Source: Planctomycetota bacterium
GTDB taxonomy: Bacteria; Planctomycetota; Phycisphaerae; Phycisphaerales; UBA1924
Length of the DNA: 64,000 nucleotides
Assembly: GCA_017303555.1 (NCBI GenBank)
Contig: JAFLCN010000003.1
Span: forward strand, 207,938 to 271,937
Direction of reading: 5' to 3'
Position numbers and translations under genes: made by a program. Below, one piece after another: positions 36,935-45,392 of the stretch; the stretch's first letter is position 1; each line of letters opens with the position of its first letter. Below the pieces are notes generated by a model, which searched no databases, was not told the DNA's origin, and saw only the letters and a list, made by a program, of their open reading frames with translations.

Positions 36935-38494
36935 GTGAAGATCAAGACCGACGAGATCGCCAGCGTTATTCGTCAGGAAATCCAGCAGTTCGCCACGCAG
37001 CTCGAAGTGTCCGAAGTCGGACGCGTGATCGAGATCGGCGACGGCATCGCCCGCATCTACGGCCTCTCGAACGCGATGGCCGGCGAGCTCCTCGAGTTCC
37101 AGTCCGAAGGCGGCGCGGTCATGGGTCAGGTCTTCAACCTCGAAGAAGACACCGTCGGCGCGGTCGTGTACGGCGACTACAAGAAGATCAAAGAAGGCGA
37201 CACGGTCAAGGCGACCGGCCGCCTGCTCGAAGTGCCCGTCGGCGAGGCCTTGCTTGGCCGCGTCGTCGATCCCCTCGGCCGCCCGATCGACGGCATGGGC
37301 CCGATCAACACCACCGAGTTCCGCAAGGTCGACATCATCGCCCCCGGCATCGCCGAGCGTCAGCCCGTCACCGAGCCCGTGCAGACCGGCATCAAGTCGA
37401 TCGACTCGATGATCCCGATCGGCAAGGGCCAGCGCGAACTCATCATCGGCGACCGCCAGACCGGCAAGACCGCCGTCGCGCTCGACACCATCATCAACCA
37501 GAAGCAGTACTGGGGCACCAAAGACGCCGTCGTCTGCATCTACGTCGCCGTCGGCCAGAAGGAATCGACCGTCGCGGCCGTCGTCGAAACGCTCCGCAAG
37601 AACGGCGCGATGGACTACACCATCGTCGTCAGCGCCGGTGCATCCGATCCGGCCCCGATGCAGTACATCGCGCCCTACACCGGCTGCGCGATGGGCGAGT
37701 ACTTCATGTGGCAGGGCAAGAATCCTTCTGGAAACAAGCCCAAGCACGCCCTCTGCATCTACGACGACTTGTCGAAGCAGGCCGTTGCCTATCGCCAGCT
37801 CTCGCTGCTCCTCCGTCGTCCGCCCGGCCGCGAGGCGTATCCCGGCGACGTGTTCTATCTCCACTCCCGCCTGCTCGAGCGCGCGACCAAGCTCTCCGAT
37901 GAAAACGGCGCTGGCTCGCTCACCGCTCTCCCGATCATCGAAACCCAGGAAGGCGACGTCTCGGCGTACATCCCGACCAACGTGATCTCGATCACCGACG
38001 GCCAGATCTACCTCGAGCCCGAACTCTTCTTCTCCGGCGTCCGCCCCGCCGTCAACGTCGGCATCTCGGTCAGCCGCGTGGGTGGTAACGCCCAGGTCAA
38101 GGGCATGAAGAAGATCTCCGGTTCGCTCCGCCTCGATCTCGCGGCAGCCCGCGAACTCGAAGCCTTCGCCCAGCTCGGCACCGAACTGGATAAGGCGACC
38201 CAGCGCCAGCTCGACCGCGGCCGCCGCTTCGTCGAACTGCTCAAGCAGGGCCAGTACACCCCGTTCCACATCACCGACCAGATCATCTCGATCTTCGCCG
38301 GCACCAAGGGCATCCTCGACGACGTGCCGGTCACCGCCGTCCGCCAGTTCGAGCAGGGCCTGATCGAATACATGAACACGCTCGGCAAGCCGGTGCGCGA
38401 AGAACTCGACCAGAAGAAAGCCCTCGACGCCGGCCTCGAAAAGAAGCTCGAAGACGCGATCAAGGCGTTCAAGAGCACGTTTAGGGCGAAGTAA
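36935..38494 (+). CDS. atpA: ATP synthase F1 subunit alpha
   Basis: Non-catalytic nucleotide-binding subunit of F1. The 519 residues include [20 protein letters not shown], the P-loop [15 protein letters not shown], the [20 protein letters not shown] arginine-finger region, and [11 protein letters not shown], all canonical. The GTG start is chosen because AAAAGGA lies about seven bases upstream and the N-terminus [16 protein letters not shown] then fits the family; the frame is open 240 bases further upstream without family features. The other F1Fo genes (atpB, E, F, H, G, D, C) are not in the surrounding sequence, so atpA is isolated. A terminator follows the gene. Confidence 0.95.
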   Translation: MKIKTDEIASVIRQEIQQFATQLEVSEVGRVIEIGDGIARIYGLSNAMAGELLEFQSEGGAVMGQVFNLEEDTVGAVVYGDYKKIKEGDTVKATGRLLEVPVGEALLGRVVDPLGRPIDGMGPINTTEFRKVDIIAPGIAERQPVTEPVQTGIKSIDSMIPIGKGQRELIIGDRQTGKTAVALDTIINQKQYWGTKDAVVCIYVAVGQKESTVAAVVETLRKNGAMDYTIVVSAGASDPAPMQYIAPYTGCAMGEYFMWQGKNPSGNKPKHALCIYDDLSKQAVAYRQLSLLLRRPPGREAYPGDVFYLHSRLLERATKLSDENGAGSLTALPIIETQEGDVSAYIPTNVISITDGQIYLEPELFFSGVRPAVNVGISVSRVGGNAQVKGMKKISGSLRLDLAAARELEAFAQLGTELDKATQRQLDRGRRFVELLKQGQYTPFHITDQIISIFAGTKGILDDVPVTAVRQFEQGLIEYMNTLGKPVREELDQKKALDAGLEKKLEDAIKAFKSTFRAK

Positions 38495-38564
38495 GCCTGA
38501 AGGCAATCTTCTGCGAAGCACTTCCCCGAGGGAAGCTTCCTTAACTACATTCACGTTCGCACCA

Positions 38565-38589
38565 ACGGAGCCTTTGGGCTCCGTTTTTG
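38565..38589 (+). terminator. rho-independent terminator after atpA
   Basis: The hairpin ACGGAGCC / GGCTCCGT with a TTT loop ends in a run of T (TTTTTGTT). It is 70 bases beyond the atpA stop. It marks the left border of the accessory cassette that follows. Confidence 0.85.
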
Positions 38590-38658
38590 TTGCGCTGCCG
38601 CCTGATGTGCTTTATTCACCAACGCAAATCACCAGACGGCGGGTGATTCACGCAGAGC

Positions 38659-39216
38659 TTACGAAGGAATGCTCGCCGAATTCGGCGTCGTCCAGTTCTG
38701 TATCAGCAATGGCATCTTCAGTCCCAACGCAACTTCGCGGATGCGCGTCATGCGGTCGTTGGTCACAAGCACCATTGCATGCGCCATTGCCTGTGCGGCA
38801 ATCCACAGGTCGTTCTCTTGGATGCCCAGGTCTTTGGCCGTCGCGGGATCGACCAACTGTTCGGGGAGCAGCTTGGGCTTGCGGTTGTCGCCCGGCGCGT
38901 ACTTATTGAAAAGTTGCGCCCGTAACTCCCCATAAGCGGCAGCAGCGTCGGACGAAACCTCGAAGGGCTCCGGCAGTTCTTCCCTCACGAACTTCATGTA
39001 CGCCGTCTGCGCGGCCGGATTGGGAGCCAGCGCGACTCTGTGCCCGAACTCGATCTCGCCGAGCGTGACAACGGACACGAGCAGTCGGGGCTTGACTACC
39101 AGAGGAACAGCCAACGTGCGAAGAGCAGCGACATTCGCTGTTACGGCGGCGTGCTGCGAGCACACGCTGTCGTGCCAATACCGGATCGTCTGGGTATCGA
39201 GGAGGAAGTCACGCAC
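38659..39216 (-). CDS. PIN-domain protein 1 (VapC-like RNase)
   Basis: A 185-residue PIN-fold protein, likely an Mg-dependent ribonuclease. The acidic active-site residues are visible: the first Asp in FLLDTQTIRYW (residue 5), the Glu in TLGEIEFGH, the third acid in ENDLWIAAQAMA, and the fourth in VTNDRMTRI. The start is GTG; it overlaps the stop of the second PIN gene by eight bases (GTGCGTGA), so the genes are translationally coupled. An upstream in-frame start at 39264 would put its first residues inside the other PIN gene and is less likely. No antitoxin gene is next to it. It is the last gene of a three-gene unit headed by a methylase. Confidence 0.78.
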   Translation of the reverse strand: MRDFLLDTQTIRYWHDSVCSQHAAVTANVAALRTLAVPLVVKPRLLVSVVTLGEIEFGHRVALAPNPAAQTAYMKFVREELPEPFEVSSDAAAAYGELRAQLFNKYAPGDNRKPKLLPEQLVDPATAKDLGIQENDLWIAAQAMAHAMVLVTNDRMTRIREVALGLKMPLLIQNWTTPNSASIPS

Positions 39217-39688
39217 CCGGCTTTTCCTCCGGAACAAGGATGTTGTGCCAGTCGCGTGCTTCAACGCCGTAGCGGCGGAAATGCTTCTGGTTGCTTGTCA
39301 CCACGATGGCAGGTTCTTCCTTCGCCTGAGCGGCTATGAGAATGTCCCAATCGACGTCGCGATCGCTTGCGGTCGGGATCCCGTTGCGTCGGGCGTCCGC
39401 CCACATGCTTGCGGCATCATGGAGGTTCCGTGCCGAAATCTGCTGCACCTCCCACAGCTGGCACAACTCGTCGAGTTGGGCGAGCGACTGGCGGGCGTCG
39501 CTGCTTCGATCCAGCGTGTACATGTAGCCACGACGCAGTTCATAGTCCGCCACTGCCGAAATGACGAACTCCACATCGCCGCCGGCCCGTCCGTGGTTGA
39601 GCCAGCCACGGTACCACTCGCGCACATCCGCATGGCTGCTTGGGTGGCAGAGCCGCAGCAGCATGTTGGTATCGAGCAGAAGTCGCAT
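39209..39688 (-). CDS. PIN-domain protein 2 (VapC-like)
   Basis: A 159-residue PIN-domain protein. It starts MRLLLDTNMLLRLCHP, with the first active-site Asp, and has ADYELRRGYMY with the Glu and DVDWDILIAAQAK with the third acid. The usual fourth acid region reads VVTSNQKHFRRYG, with no Asp at the expected place, so activity may be reduced or use another residue. Its ATG shares one base with the stop codon of the methylase gene (TAATG), and its own stop overlaps the start of the other PIN gene. No antitoxin-like small gene accompanies it. Confidence 0.78.
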   Translation of the reverse strand: MRLLLDTNMLLRLCHPSSHADVREWYRGWLNHGRAGGDVEFVISAVADYELRRGYMYTLDRSSDARQSLAQLDELCQLWEVQQISARNLHDAASMWADARRNGIPTASDRDVDWDILIAAQAKEEPAIVVTSNQKHFRRYGVEARDWHNILVPEEKPGA

Positions 39689-42459
39689 TACGATTCCGGA
39701 AGGTGCCGTGGTGCCGTGTCACGCAATGCCTTCTCGATCTGCGGAGAAACCCGCGCGTCGAAGTCAGCGTTGTCGTGCGTCCACTTGTCGAGCAGCGCCA
39801 ACGCACGCCCGAACTTCTCCGGTCGGCCTTGGTCCACGCCGAATGCCTCCGTGGCCGCGCGCAGGGCCTCGGTTCCCGCCGACGAAGCATCCGGCTTCAT
39901 GCGAGCCGCGACCTGATCGACTGTCGAGCCGCGATAGCCCGCCGAGATATACTTGTGTAGCGGCACGAGGGATTTGAAGTTGGGGGGGTAGTAGTCGCCG
40001 AAGGTGCAGCCGATGCCCCGGCGCTCCTTTCCGCAGAAGTAGTCAAACAGTTGCCGCTCCAATTTCGCAGGGAGAGAGTACAGACGCATCGTCTCGGCGT
40101 CGAGGACGAGCAGCGCTTCGCGAACTTGTGCATCGGTTGGCCCCGTTGCGACCGACGCCGGTGCCTCAAAGAGGGGTGCCGAGTGTTTCTTATTCGAGGC
40201 TGCAGCGTGGGTGCTCGCTGCCCGACTCGATGCCAATCTCATGTACTGCTCTGCTGCGGACTCGAGTCGGCCCAATTCACGCAGGAGGTTGGCTCGCGGC
40301 AACGGGAGGTCTGCCAATAACGTTTCGCTGTTGTCTCGCTTCATCGTGTCGCAAGCGACGAAGGCGTTGGCGACCGGGGAGTTCAACAACGCCCACAGGG
40401 CCAGCGGTGATATTCCTGTAAGTGTCGGGCGAATGCAGAGGAGATTGTTCTTCAGCGCGTGACCCTCTAAGTCCAGCATGGCTTTCAGCCGCCAAGGGTT
40501 GCGTTTGATTCGTGTACGGTTGAGCACGATCTGCGGTTGTCCGGTGCGAGCTCCGCTTCGCCAGGGCGATATGGGTGTTCGCGAGGGACTCAGCCAAATC
40601 GCTTTCGGCACGCCCCAGATGTCGATGTGTGTGTGGCCGTCGATGAATGCCCGCACCGCATCGGCGGTCTGTCGGTTGCCGAGGCGCCGCGCCTCGTCGA
40701 TCAAGTCCTTTTTCGCGAAAGAGAAGCCTTGGCCCACATCCGCCACGCTCGACAGCCGCGGGTTCGTGCGCAAGGCCGCCCACACGTCGGGTAAGTCCGG
40801 CGATCGCATCACCTTGTCGGCCGACGCCTGGAACTCGGTGACCGGTACATCGGCCTCTGAGTCTGGCATGTAGCTCGATTTGAACCGCGACACTCCGTCT
40901 TCCCGGACGCGGCGATACTTCACAGTGGAACAAGGGGTTTCGCCCACTTTCCGACGGCGTCCGATGATGACCACCGACTCCGGCTCGCCCTCCTCAAAGA
41001 CTTTGTCCGCGAACAGGCAGACCTCGCGAAAATCGAAGTCTCGCAATAACACCTCTCGCGTCGCCCTCGCGTCGGTGCTGTGCAGTACGCTCTGCGGTAC
41101 AACAACGGCGAAGACCGCCGCATCGGACAAGTTCTTGATCGTCCGGTGCAAGACCTCCACAGCCTTGCCATGTTGTGTAGGCCGGTGCGCAGCGTCGTAT
41201 CTATCCAGGTCCTTCTTGTTGAACTCCTCGTACGGCGGATTGCTCAGCAGAATCCGGCACCGCTTTGCCTCACGCATCAGCACATCCGACGCGAACATGT
41301 CGCCGCTCTGTAAATCCCAGCCGTTGGGATTGGGAATGTCTGCCAGAGTGAGCGAGAGCCGGGCGATCTCGCGGGCGAAGTCGTCGATCTCTACTCCGTG
41401 GATGTGGTCCTTCAGGTAGGCGTGGACGTCGTTGTCGTCCTTGTCGTGCATCTCCATGCGGAGCAGCCGCACCATCGACAGGAGGAACGGCGCGTGCCCG
41501 CAGGCTGGTTCAAAGACGTGGCGTTCATCTTCGGGAATGGCCCGCACCCAGTCGTACAACTGCCAGACCATGTAGTCCACGAGCCATGGCGGCGTGGCGT
41601 GGATGCCGAGCTTTTTGCGCAGTTCCTTGGTCACGAGCGTGTGCTCGTAGACGTATGCCAGCGATTCGGGAGAGACGACCGCGAAGTTGAGCGGTCCGTT
41701 CAAGATGGCTGCCGCCGGGCGAAGATCGGAATAGCCGAATGACGGGCGTGGCTCAATCTCTCCCGTCGTGTCGTAGTGCTGCGTGATTGCTTCTAGCAAG
41801 TCGCGCGGACTGTTCAGGTTCAGCGAGCTGAACCCCGGCACCCATTTGTCTTTGAGGATCTTTGCTGCGAGCATCCTGAACACGGACGTGAACACTTCAC
41901 GGACTACTTTGGGCGGAGGCGACCGGCGGCCCATTGCCTTGAGCGTCGCCTCGATCATGGACTCGACTGTGTTGTGAAGTTTTTCTCCCGCTTCCTGGCG
42001 TCGCATTGGCAACAGCCCGACATCCACAAAGTCGAGTTGCTTTACCGGGTTGAATCGTGCCAGCGTTCGGCCCTGATAAATGCTGATTGGGTCGAGTTTC
42101 TCTCTATGCTCGCGCACCAGCGCGGCGAAGTCGCCCGTGAAGTTTGGCTCAAAACGCTCGGGCTCCTTCTTCTGAATCCACCACTGCGCCGAGCCGTTGT
42201 GGCGCACCCAGACGACGGGCGCGGCCAGTTCGTAGCACGAACGCACCGCCGCGATGGGGTCGCTCCCGCCATCGACCACGGCGATGCACGCCGAATCCAT
42301 GTCGCGTGCGCGCGTGGCGAATCCGACCAACGGAATCTCCACGCTGCCCATCCTGTACTTTGTCTGTAGGCGTGCGCCGGTGTACCCGCACTCTTCCAAG
42401 AGCGGCTTCAACGAGGCTTCAGACTGAGCGGAAGGCGGCAAGGCGGCGGTTTCCTCCAT
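39688..42459 (-). CDS. large N6-adenine DNA methyltransferase (type IIG-like)
   Basis: A 923-residue enzyme built like type IIG restriction-modification proteins. The N-terminal 110 residues (GSVEIPLVGFATRARDMDSA; then VVWVRHNGSAQWWIQKK) occupy the place of the nuclease domain, but I cannot see a complete PD-(D/E)xK signature. Next comes a helical connector, then the methylase core with SAM motif I FEPACGHAPFLLSMVRLLRM (near residue 340) and the catalytic motif IV LLSNPPYEEFN (near 410), typical of gamma-class N6-adenine enzymes. The C-terminal 400 residues are probably the target-recognition domain plus an AAQxL-type extension. It is the first gene of an overlapping set with two PIN genes. 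Base composition seems lower in GC than the flanks. Acting as a restriction enzyme, an orphan methylase, or part of a PIN-linked system are all possible. Confidence 0.82.
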   Translation of the reverse strand: MEETAALPPSAQSEASLKPLLEECGYTGARLQTKYRMGSVEIPLVGFATRARDMDSACIAVVDGGSDPIAAVRSCYELAAPVVWVRHNGSAQWWIQKKEPERFEPNFTGDFAALVREHREKLDPISIYQGRTLARFNPVKQLDFVDVGLLPMRRQEAGEKLHNTVESMIEATLKAMGRRSPPPKVVREVFTSVFRMLAAKILKDKWVPGFSSLNLNSPRDLLEAITQHYDTTGEIEPRPSFGYSDLRPAAAILNGPLNFAVVSPESLAYVYEHTLVTKELRKKLGIHATPPWLVDYMVWQLYDWVRAIPEDERHVFEPACGHAPFLLSMVRLLRMEMHDKDDNDVHAYLKDHIHGVEIDDFAREIARLSLTLADIPNPNGWDLQSGDMFASDVLMREAKRCRILLSNPPYEEFNKKDLDRYDAAHRPTQHGKAVEVLHRTIKNLSDAAVFAVVVPQSVLHSTDARATREVLLRDFDFREVCLFADKVFEEGEPESVVIIGRRRKVGETPCSTVKYRRVREDGVSRFKSSYMPDSEADVPVTEFQASADKVMRSPDLPDVWAALRTNPRLSSVADVGQGFSFAKKDLIDEARRLGNRQTADAVRAFIDGHTHIDIWGVPKAIWLSPSRTPISPWRSGARTGQPQIVLNRTRIKRNPWRLKAMLDLEGHALKNNLLCIRPTLTGISPLALWALLNSPVANAFVACDTMKRDNSETLLADLPLPRANLLRELGRLESAAEQYMRLASSRAASTHAAASNKKHSAPLFEAPASVATGPTDAQVREALLVLDAETMRLYSLPAKLERQLFDYFCGKERRGIGCTFGDYYPPNFKSLVPLHKYISAGYRGSTVDQVAARMKPDASSAGTEALRAATEAFGVDQGRPEKFGRALALLDKWTHDNADFDARVSPQIEKALRDTAPRHLPES

Positions 42460-42549
42460 GAAATCGCCGGAAAGGCATTTCGATGCTTCCGAGTATCGGC
42501 GATGTCGTGGATTGTACGGTAATTGTCCAGAGCGATGTTCGGGGGGCGA

Positions 42550-42867
42550 CCGTTCGGCTGGGACTTATCTTACAAACTTCTGGTTCGCTCCGACGCCGGC
42601 AACTACCGCGTCACCTTCTGGAACTCCTGCGGCGAAGCAACTTCCGTGCCCGTCGAAGTCAAAGTCAAAGCCCACATCACCGACATCAACGCCGACGGGC
42701 AGGTCGACGATGCCGACTTCATCCTCTTCTCCGCGCAGTACGACCTCATGCTCTGCACCGATCCACTCATGCCCGATTCCTGCTCCGCAGATTTCAATCA
42801 AGACGGTTCGGTTGATGACACTGATTTCATGCTCTTCGTCCCCCCCTACAACGCGATGATGTTCTGA
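42550..42867 (+). pseudogene. remnant of a tagged secreted protein (5' truncated)
   Basis: A coding fragment of about 100 residues without a signal peptide or a proper start. It begins in what looks like the end of an Ig-like domain (SDAGNYRVTFWNSCGEATSV) and continues into a normal double EF-hand tag (INADGQVDDADFILF and CSADFNQDGSVDDTDFMLF). The end is degenerate: YNAMMF instead of YNxLxCP, so the terminal cysteine is lost. The upstream part is missing and is not on the far side of the methylase/PIN cassette, which abuts it about 90 bases away on the other strand. Read as a gene truncated when the cassette entered, now decaying. The left boundary is approximate. Confidence 0.75.
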
Positions 42868-43047
42868 TAGTCGCGTGTTCTGCACTGATATGCAGCGACC
42901 GGCTGCGAAAGACTCCGGGAGCGACGCCACGGAACGGGCCGGGGTGCGGCCTCGCGCCCGTGCGTTTTCGCGGCTTGATTGCGCCGATTTCATTTTGAAC
43001 CCCGCGAGCCGACTGTTACGCTCGCCCTCACTTCTGGAGGGAACGCC

Positions 43048-43809
43048 ATGAATCGTTCTGCCTTTGTCGTGGCCGCTTCGGCATCCGTTTGTTCCGGTGC
43101 TTTGTCCCAGCCGATCCCAATCGTGAACGCGGGATTTGAAGCGCCCGGAATCACCGCCTGCACCTTCCGGGGCTTCGTCCCCGCGACCGACGGGTGGACC
43201 AATTTGCCCGGAGGCGCCGGGGGCCTTTGGCGCCCCGGCACCTGCTGGGATCTGAATGCGCCAGAGGGGATTCAGGTCGCGTACAGCAACGGCGGGTCAA
43301 CGCAGCAGATTCTCTCCACATCGGCGCTCGCCAGCACGACCTACACGCTCTCGGCGTTCATCGGTACCCGCGATCACCCCTGCTGCTCGGCTCGCCTGGT
43401 CCGCCTCGAACTCTGGGCCGGAACGGTGAACTTCGGCACGCGCACGATTCTGTCGAGTCAGGTGCCGCCAAACGGAGGGTGGGCGCGCTACACGCTTGTT
43501 GCAACCACGCCGCCGTCGATCCCATCGGGCGCGAAACTCGAGATCCGCTTTTTCTCTGATGGCGTCCAGGCCGACTTCGACGATTTCAGATTGAACCAGG
43601 GCGGCTCGACCTGCCCGGCTGATCTCAACGGCGACGACCAGGTCGATGATTCCGACTTTGTCCTTTTCGTCAGCGCGTACAACATCCTCGACTGCGCCGA
43701 CCCCGCGATGCCCGCCGGATGCCCCGCCGATATCAACGGCGACGGATTTGTTGACGATGCCGATTTCGTTGCCTTCGTCGCTGCGTACAACGAGCTGATC
43801 TGCCCGTGA
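43048..43809 (+). CDS. secreted jelly-roll protein with dockerin-like tag
   Basis: A 253-residue secreted protein. A signal peptide (SAFVVAASASVCSGALSQ) is followed by a beta-sandwich domain of about 160 residues that begins IPIVNAGFEAPGITACTF and includes TYTLSAFIGTRD and ARYTLVATTPPSIPSGAKLE. The NAGFE...P start and the closing DFDDFRL strand are shared by carbohydrate-binding jelly-roll domains such as DUF642 and PEP-CTERM-associated modules. The tag has two canonical loops (DLNGDDQVDDSDF and DINGDGFVDDADF) and a terminal CP. The ATG has TGGAGGG upstream. A sugar-binding role is plausible only by fold. Confidence 0.82.
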   Translation: MNRSAFVVAASASVCSGALSQPIPIVNAGFEAPGITACTFRGFVPATDGWTNLPGGAGGLWRPGTCWDLNAPEGIQVAYSNGGSTQQILSTSALASTTYTLSAFIGTRDHPCCSARLVRLELWAGTVNFGTRTILSSQVPPNGGWARYTLVATTPPSIPSGAKLEIRFFSDGVQADFDDFRLNQGGSTCPADLNGDDQVDDSDFVLFVSAYNILDCADPAMPAGCPADINGDGFVDDADFVAFVAAYNELICP

Positions 43810-43904
43810 ACTGAGGCGAATGCCCCCGCGATCATCGCGGGTTCTAGGACCTCTCTCGCCGGCGGCGCGCGATCGAATCCCGCGTAGTACGGATTCCGCT
43901 TCCG

Positions 43905-44010
43905 TCTTGCGTCTCTTTGCCTTGGTCCTCCCCCTTTGCCAAAGGGGGAGGTGGCATCGCGCAGGCCGAACGAAGTGATGGCCGAGCGATTGACGCGAAG
44001 GGGGTTTCGG
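43905..44010 (-). repeat. dispersed intergenic element, copy 2 (CCCCCTTTGCC core)
   Basis: Reverse-oriented copy of the element near 2.1 kb. On the minus strand it reads CCGAAACCCCCTTCGCGTCA, then GCGATGCCACCT, then the palindrome CCCCCTTTGGCAAAGGGGG and GGACCAAGGCAAAG. The blocks match copy 1 nearly base for base at both ends and differ in the length of the middle (about 17 bases longer). It lies in the gap between two tagged genes, and forms a strong hairpin. Confidence 0.8.
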
Positions 44011-44111
44011 AAGTTGCTGCGGCAGAATCAGATTCACGCAAAGAACAACCGGAATCCGTATAAACTCCCCATTGCGCTTCCCGGGGCGCACCGATTCAAC
44101 GGAGCAAACGC

Positions 44112-45164
44112 ATGAACCCATCCATCGTCCGACGCGGATTCCACGCCGCCATGCTCGCGGCCTCCCTCGGCGGAGCAGCCTCGACCGCAACGGCGCAGGT
44201 TTTCACCAATTTCACCGCCTATCGCGCCGCGATCGGGGGCGAGCCCGAGTATCTCCACACGTTCGATGATCGGGCGCACGAAACCCAGTTGACAAATCAG
44301 TACGCCGGCGTGAATTTCGGCGCCACCGTCCGCGTGTGGGATGCGATCAGTTTCGGCGGTGGCGGCACCGCTGTCTCGCCCCGCAACGTCCTGCTCAACT
44401 ACGGCTCGGCCCCCATGCGCCTCACGTTCAGCGGGCCCACCCGCATGGTGGCGATGTACAACCCAAGCATCTTCGACGTCATCCGCCTCACCTTCCGGCG
44501 CGCCGATAACTCCATCATCCAGTCCATCGACATGCCTACCGGCGTCGTCACCTTCGCCGGATACATCGCCTCCGAGAACATTGCCGCCGTCGAAGCGGTG
44601 GGGGTCGCCGGCCAGAGCAACGGCACCATCTTCATCGACAACCTCGAGTTCGGCAGCGGCTGTGCCAGCGTGACGCTCCAGCCCGCAAATGCCGCGACGT
44701 GCCCCCGCGGCACCCGCACGCTCTCCGCAACGTCTTCCGGCCTTCCGCCCGTCACCCTCCGCTGGCAGGTCGAGGCTCTCCCAATCGGCAGCGATCTGTG
44801 GTCCGATCTCGTCGACGGCCCAATCCCAGGAAGCGTCGCCGTCGCCTCCAACACGTCGCAGCCGACGCTCACGGTGTCGAATGCGCAGCTCGCGGCACAA
44901 CGCTTCCGGCTCAAGGTTTCCAATACCTGTGCCGCCCAGTTCAGCAATCCCGCCACGCTGCACGTGTGCATCGCCGATTTCAACTGCGACGGCCACGTGG
45001 ACGACGAGGACTTTGTCCTCTTCGCTGCCGCCTACAACCTGCTGCTCTGCGAAGATCCGGCCATGATCGCGGGCTGCACGCCCGACCTGACCGCCGACGG
45101 GGCTGTGGATGATGCCGACTTCGTGCTGTTCGTCGCGGCATACAACGAATTGCTCTGCCCCTAG
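44112..45164 (+). CDS. secreted beta-sandwich/Ig-like protein with dockerin-like tag
   Basis: A 350-residue secreted protein. A long signal region (FHAAMLAASLGGAASTATAQ) precedes a beta-rich domain (FTNFTAYRAAIGGEPEYLHT; then FSGPTRMVAMYNPSIFDVIR and NGTIFIDNLEF) of the kind seen in planctomycete and PEP-CTERM proteins. A degenerate Ig-like module follows (about 185-285, TLQPANAATCPRGTRTLSAT and TLTVSNAQLAAQRFRLKVS). The tag (CIADFNCDGHVDDEDF; TPDLTADGAVDDADF) ends in CP. Its second loop has Thr in place of Asn. An unrelated 1,134-codon antisense frame covers this area and is a GC artefact. Confidence 0.8.
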   Translation: MNPSIVRRGFHAAMLAASLGGAASTATAQVFTNFTAYRAAIGGEPEYLHTFDDRAHETQLTNQYAGVNFGATVRVWDAISFGGGGTAVSPRNVLLNYGSAPMRLTFSGPTRMVAMYNPSIFDVIRLTFRRADNSIIQSIDMPTGVVTFAGYIASENIAAVEAVGVAGQSNGTIFIDNLEFGSGCASVTLQPANAATCPRGTRTLSATSSGLPPVTLRWQVEALPIGSDLWSDLVDGPIPGSVAVASNTSQPTLTVSNAQLAAQRFRLKVSNTCAAQFSNPATLHVCIADFNCDGHVDDEDFVLFAAAYNLLLCEDPAMIAGCTPDLTADGAVDDADFVLFVAAYNELLCP

Positions 45165-45392
45165 CCGGTTGCCGGCCCGGCCGTCCACGGCCGTCCAGGT
45201 TTCCGGATCCCGACGCTCCGCCCCAAAGTCGTGGCTTTTTCGGAGCCAAATCCGGTTTCCTGTGCAATATTGGTAGTGCGCGATTCGTTCACCGCCCAAG
45301 TGGTCGCTGGTTTTCGGGCTTGATCCAATAAAGGCCCGCCGCGGCCTCTCACAGCGTGCAACGGGCATCGCCCGGGTTCCGAAGGAGTGCGT

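Noticed and set aside
38659..39688. Classical VapBC toxin-antitoxin pair
   Set aside because: Both genes encode PIN domains; neither is an antitoxin, and no small DNA-binding gene is adjacent.
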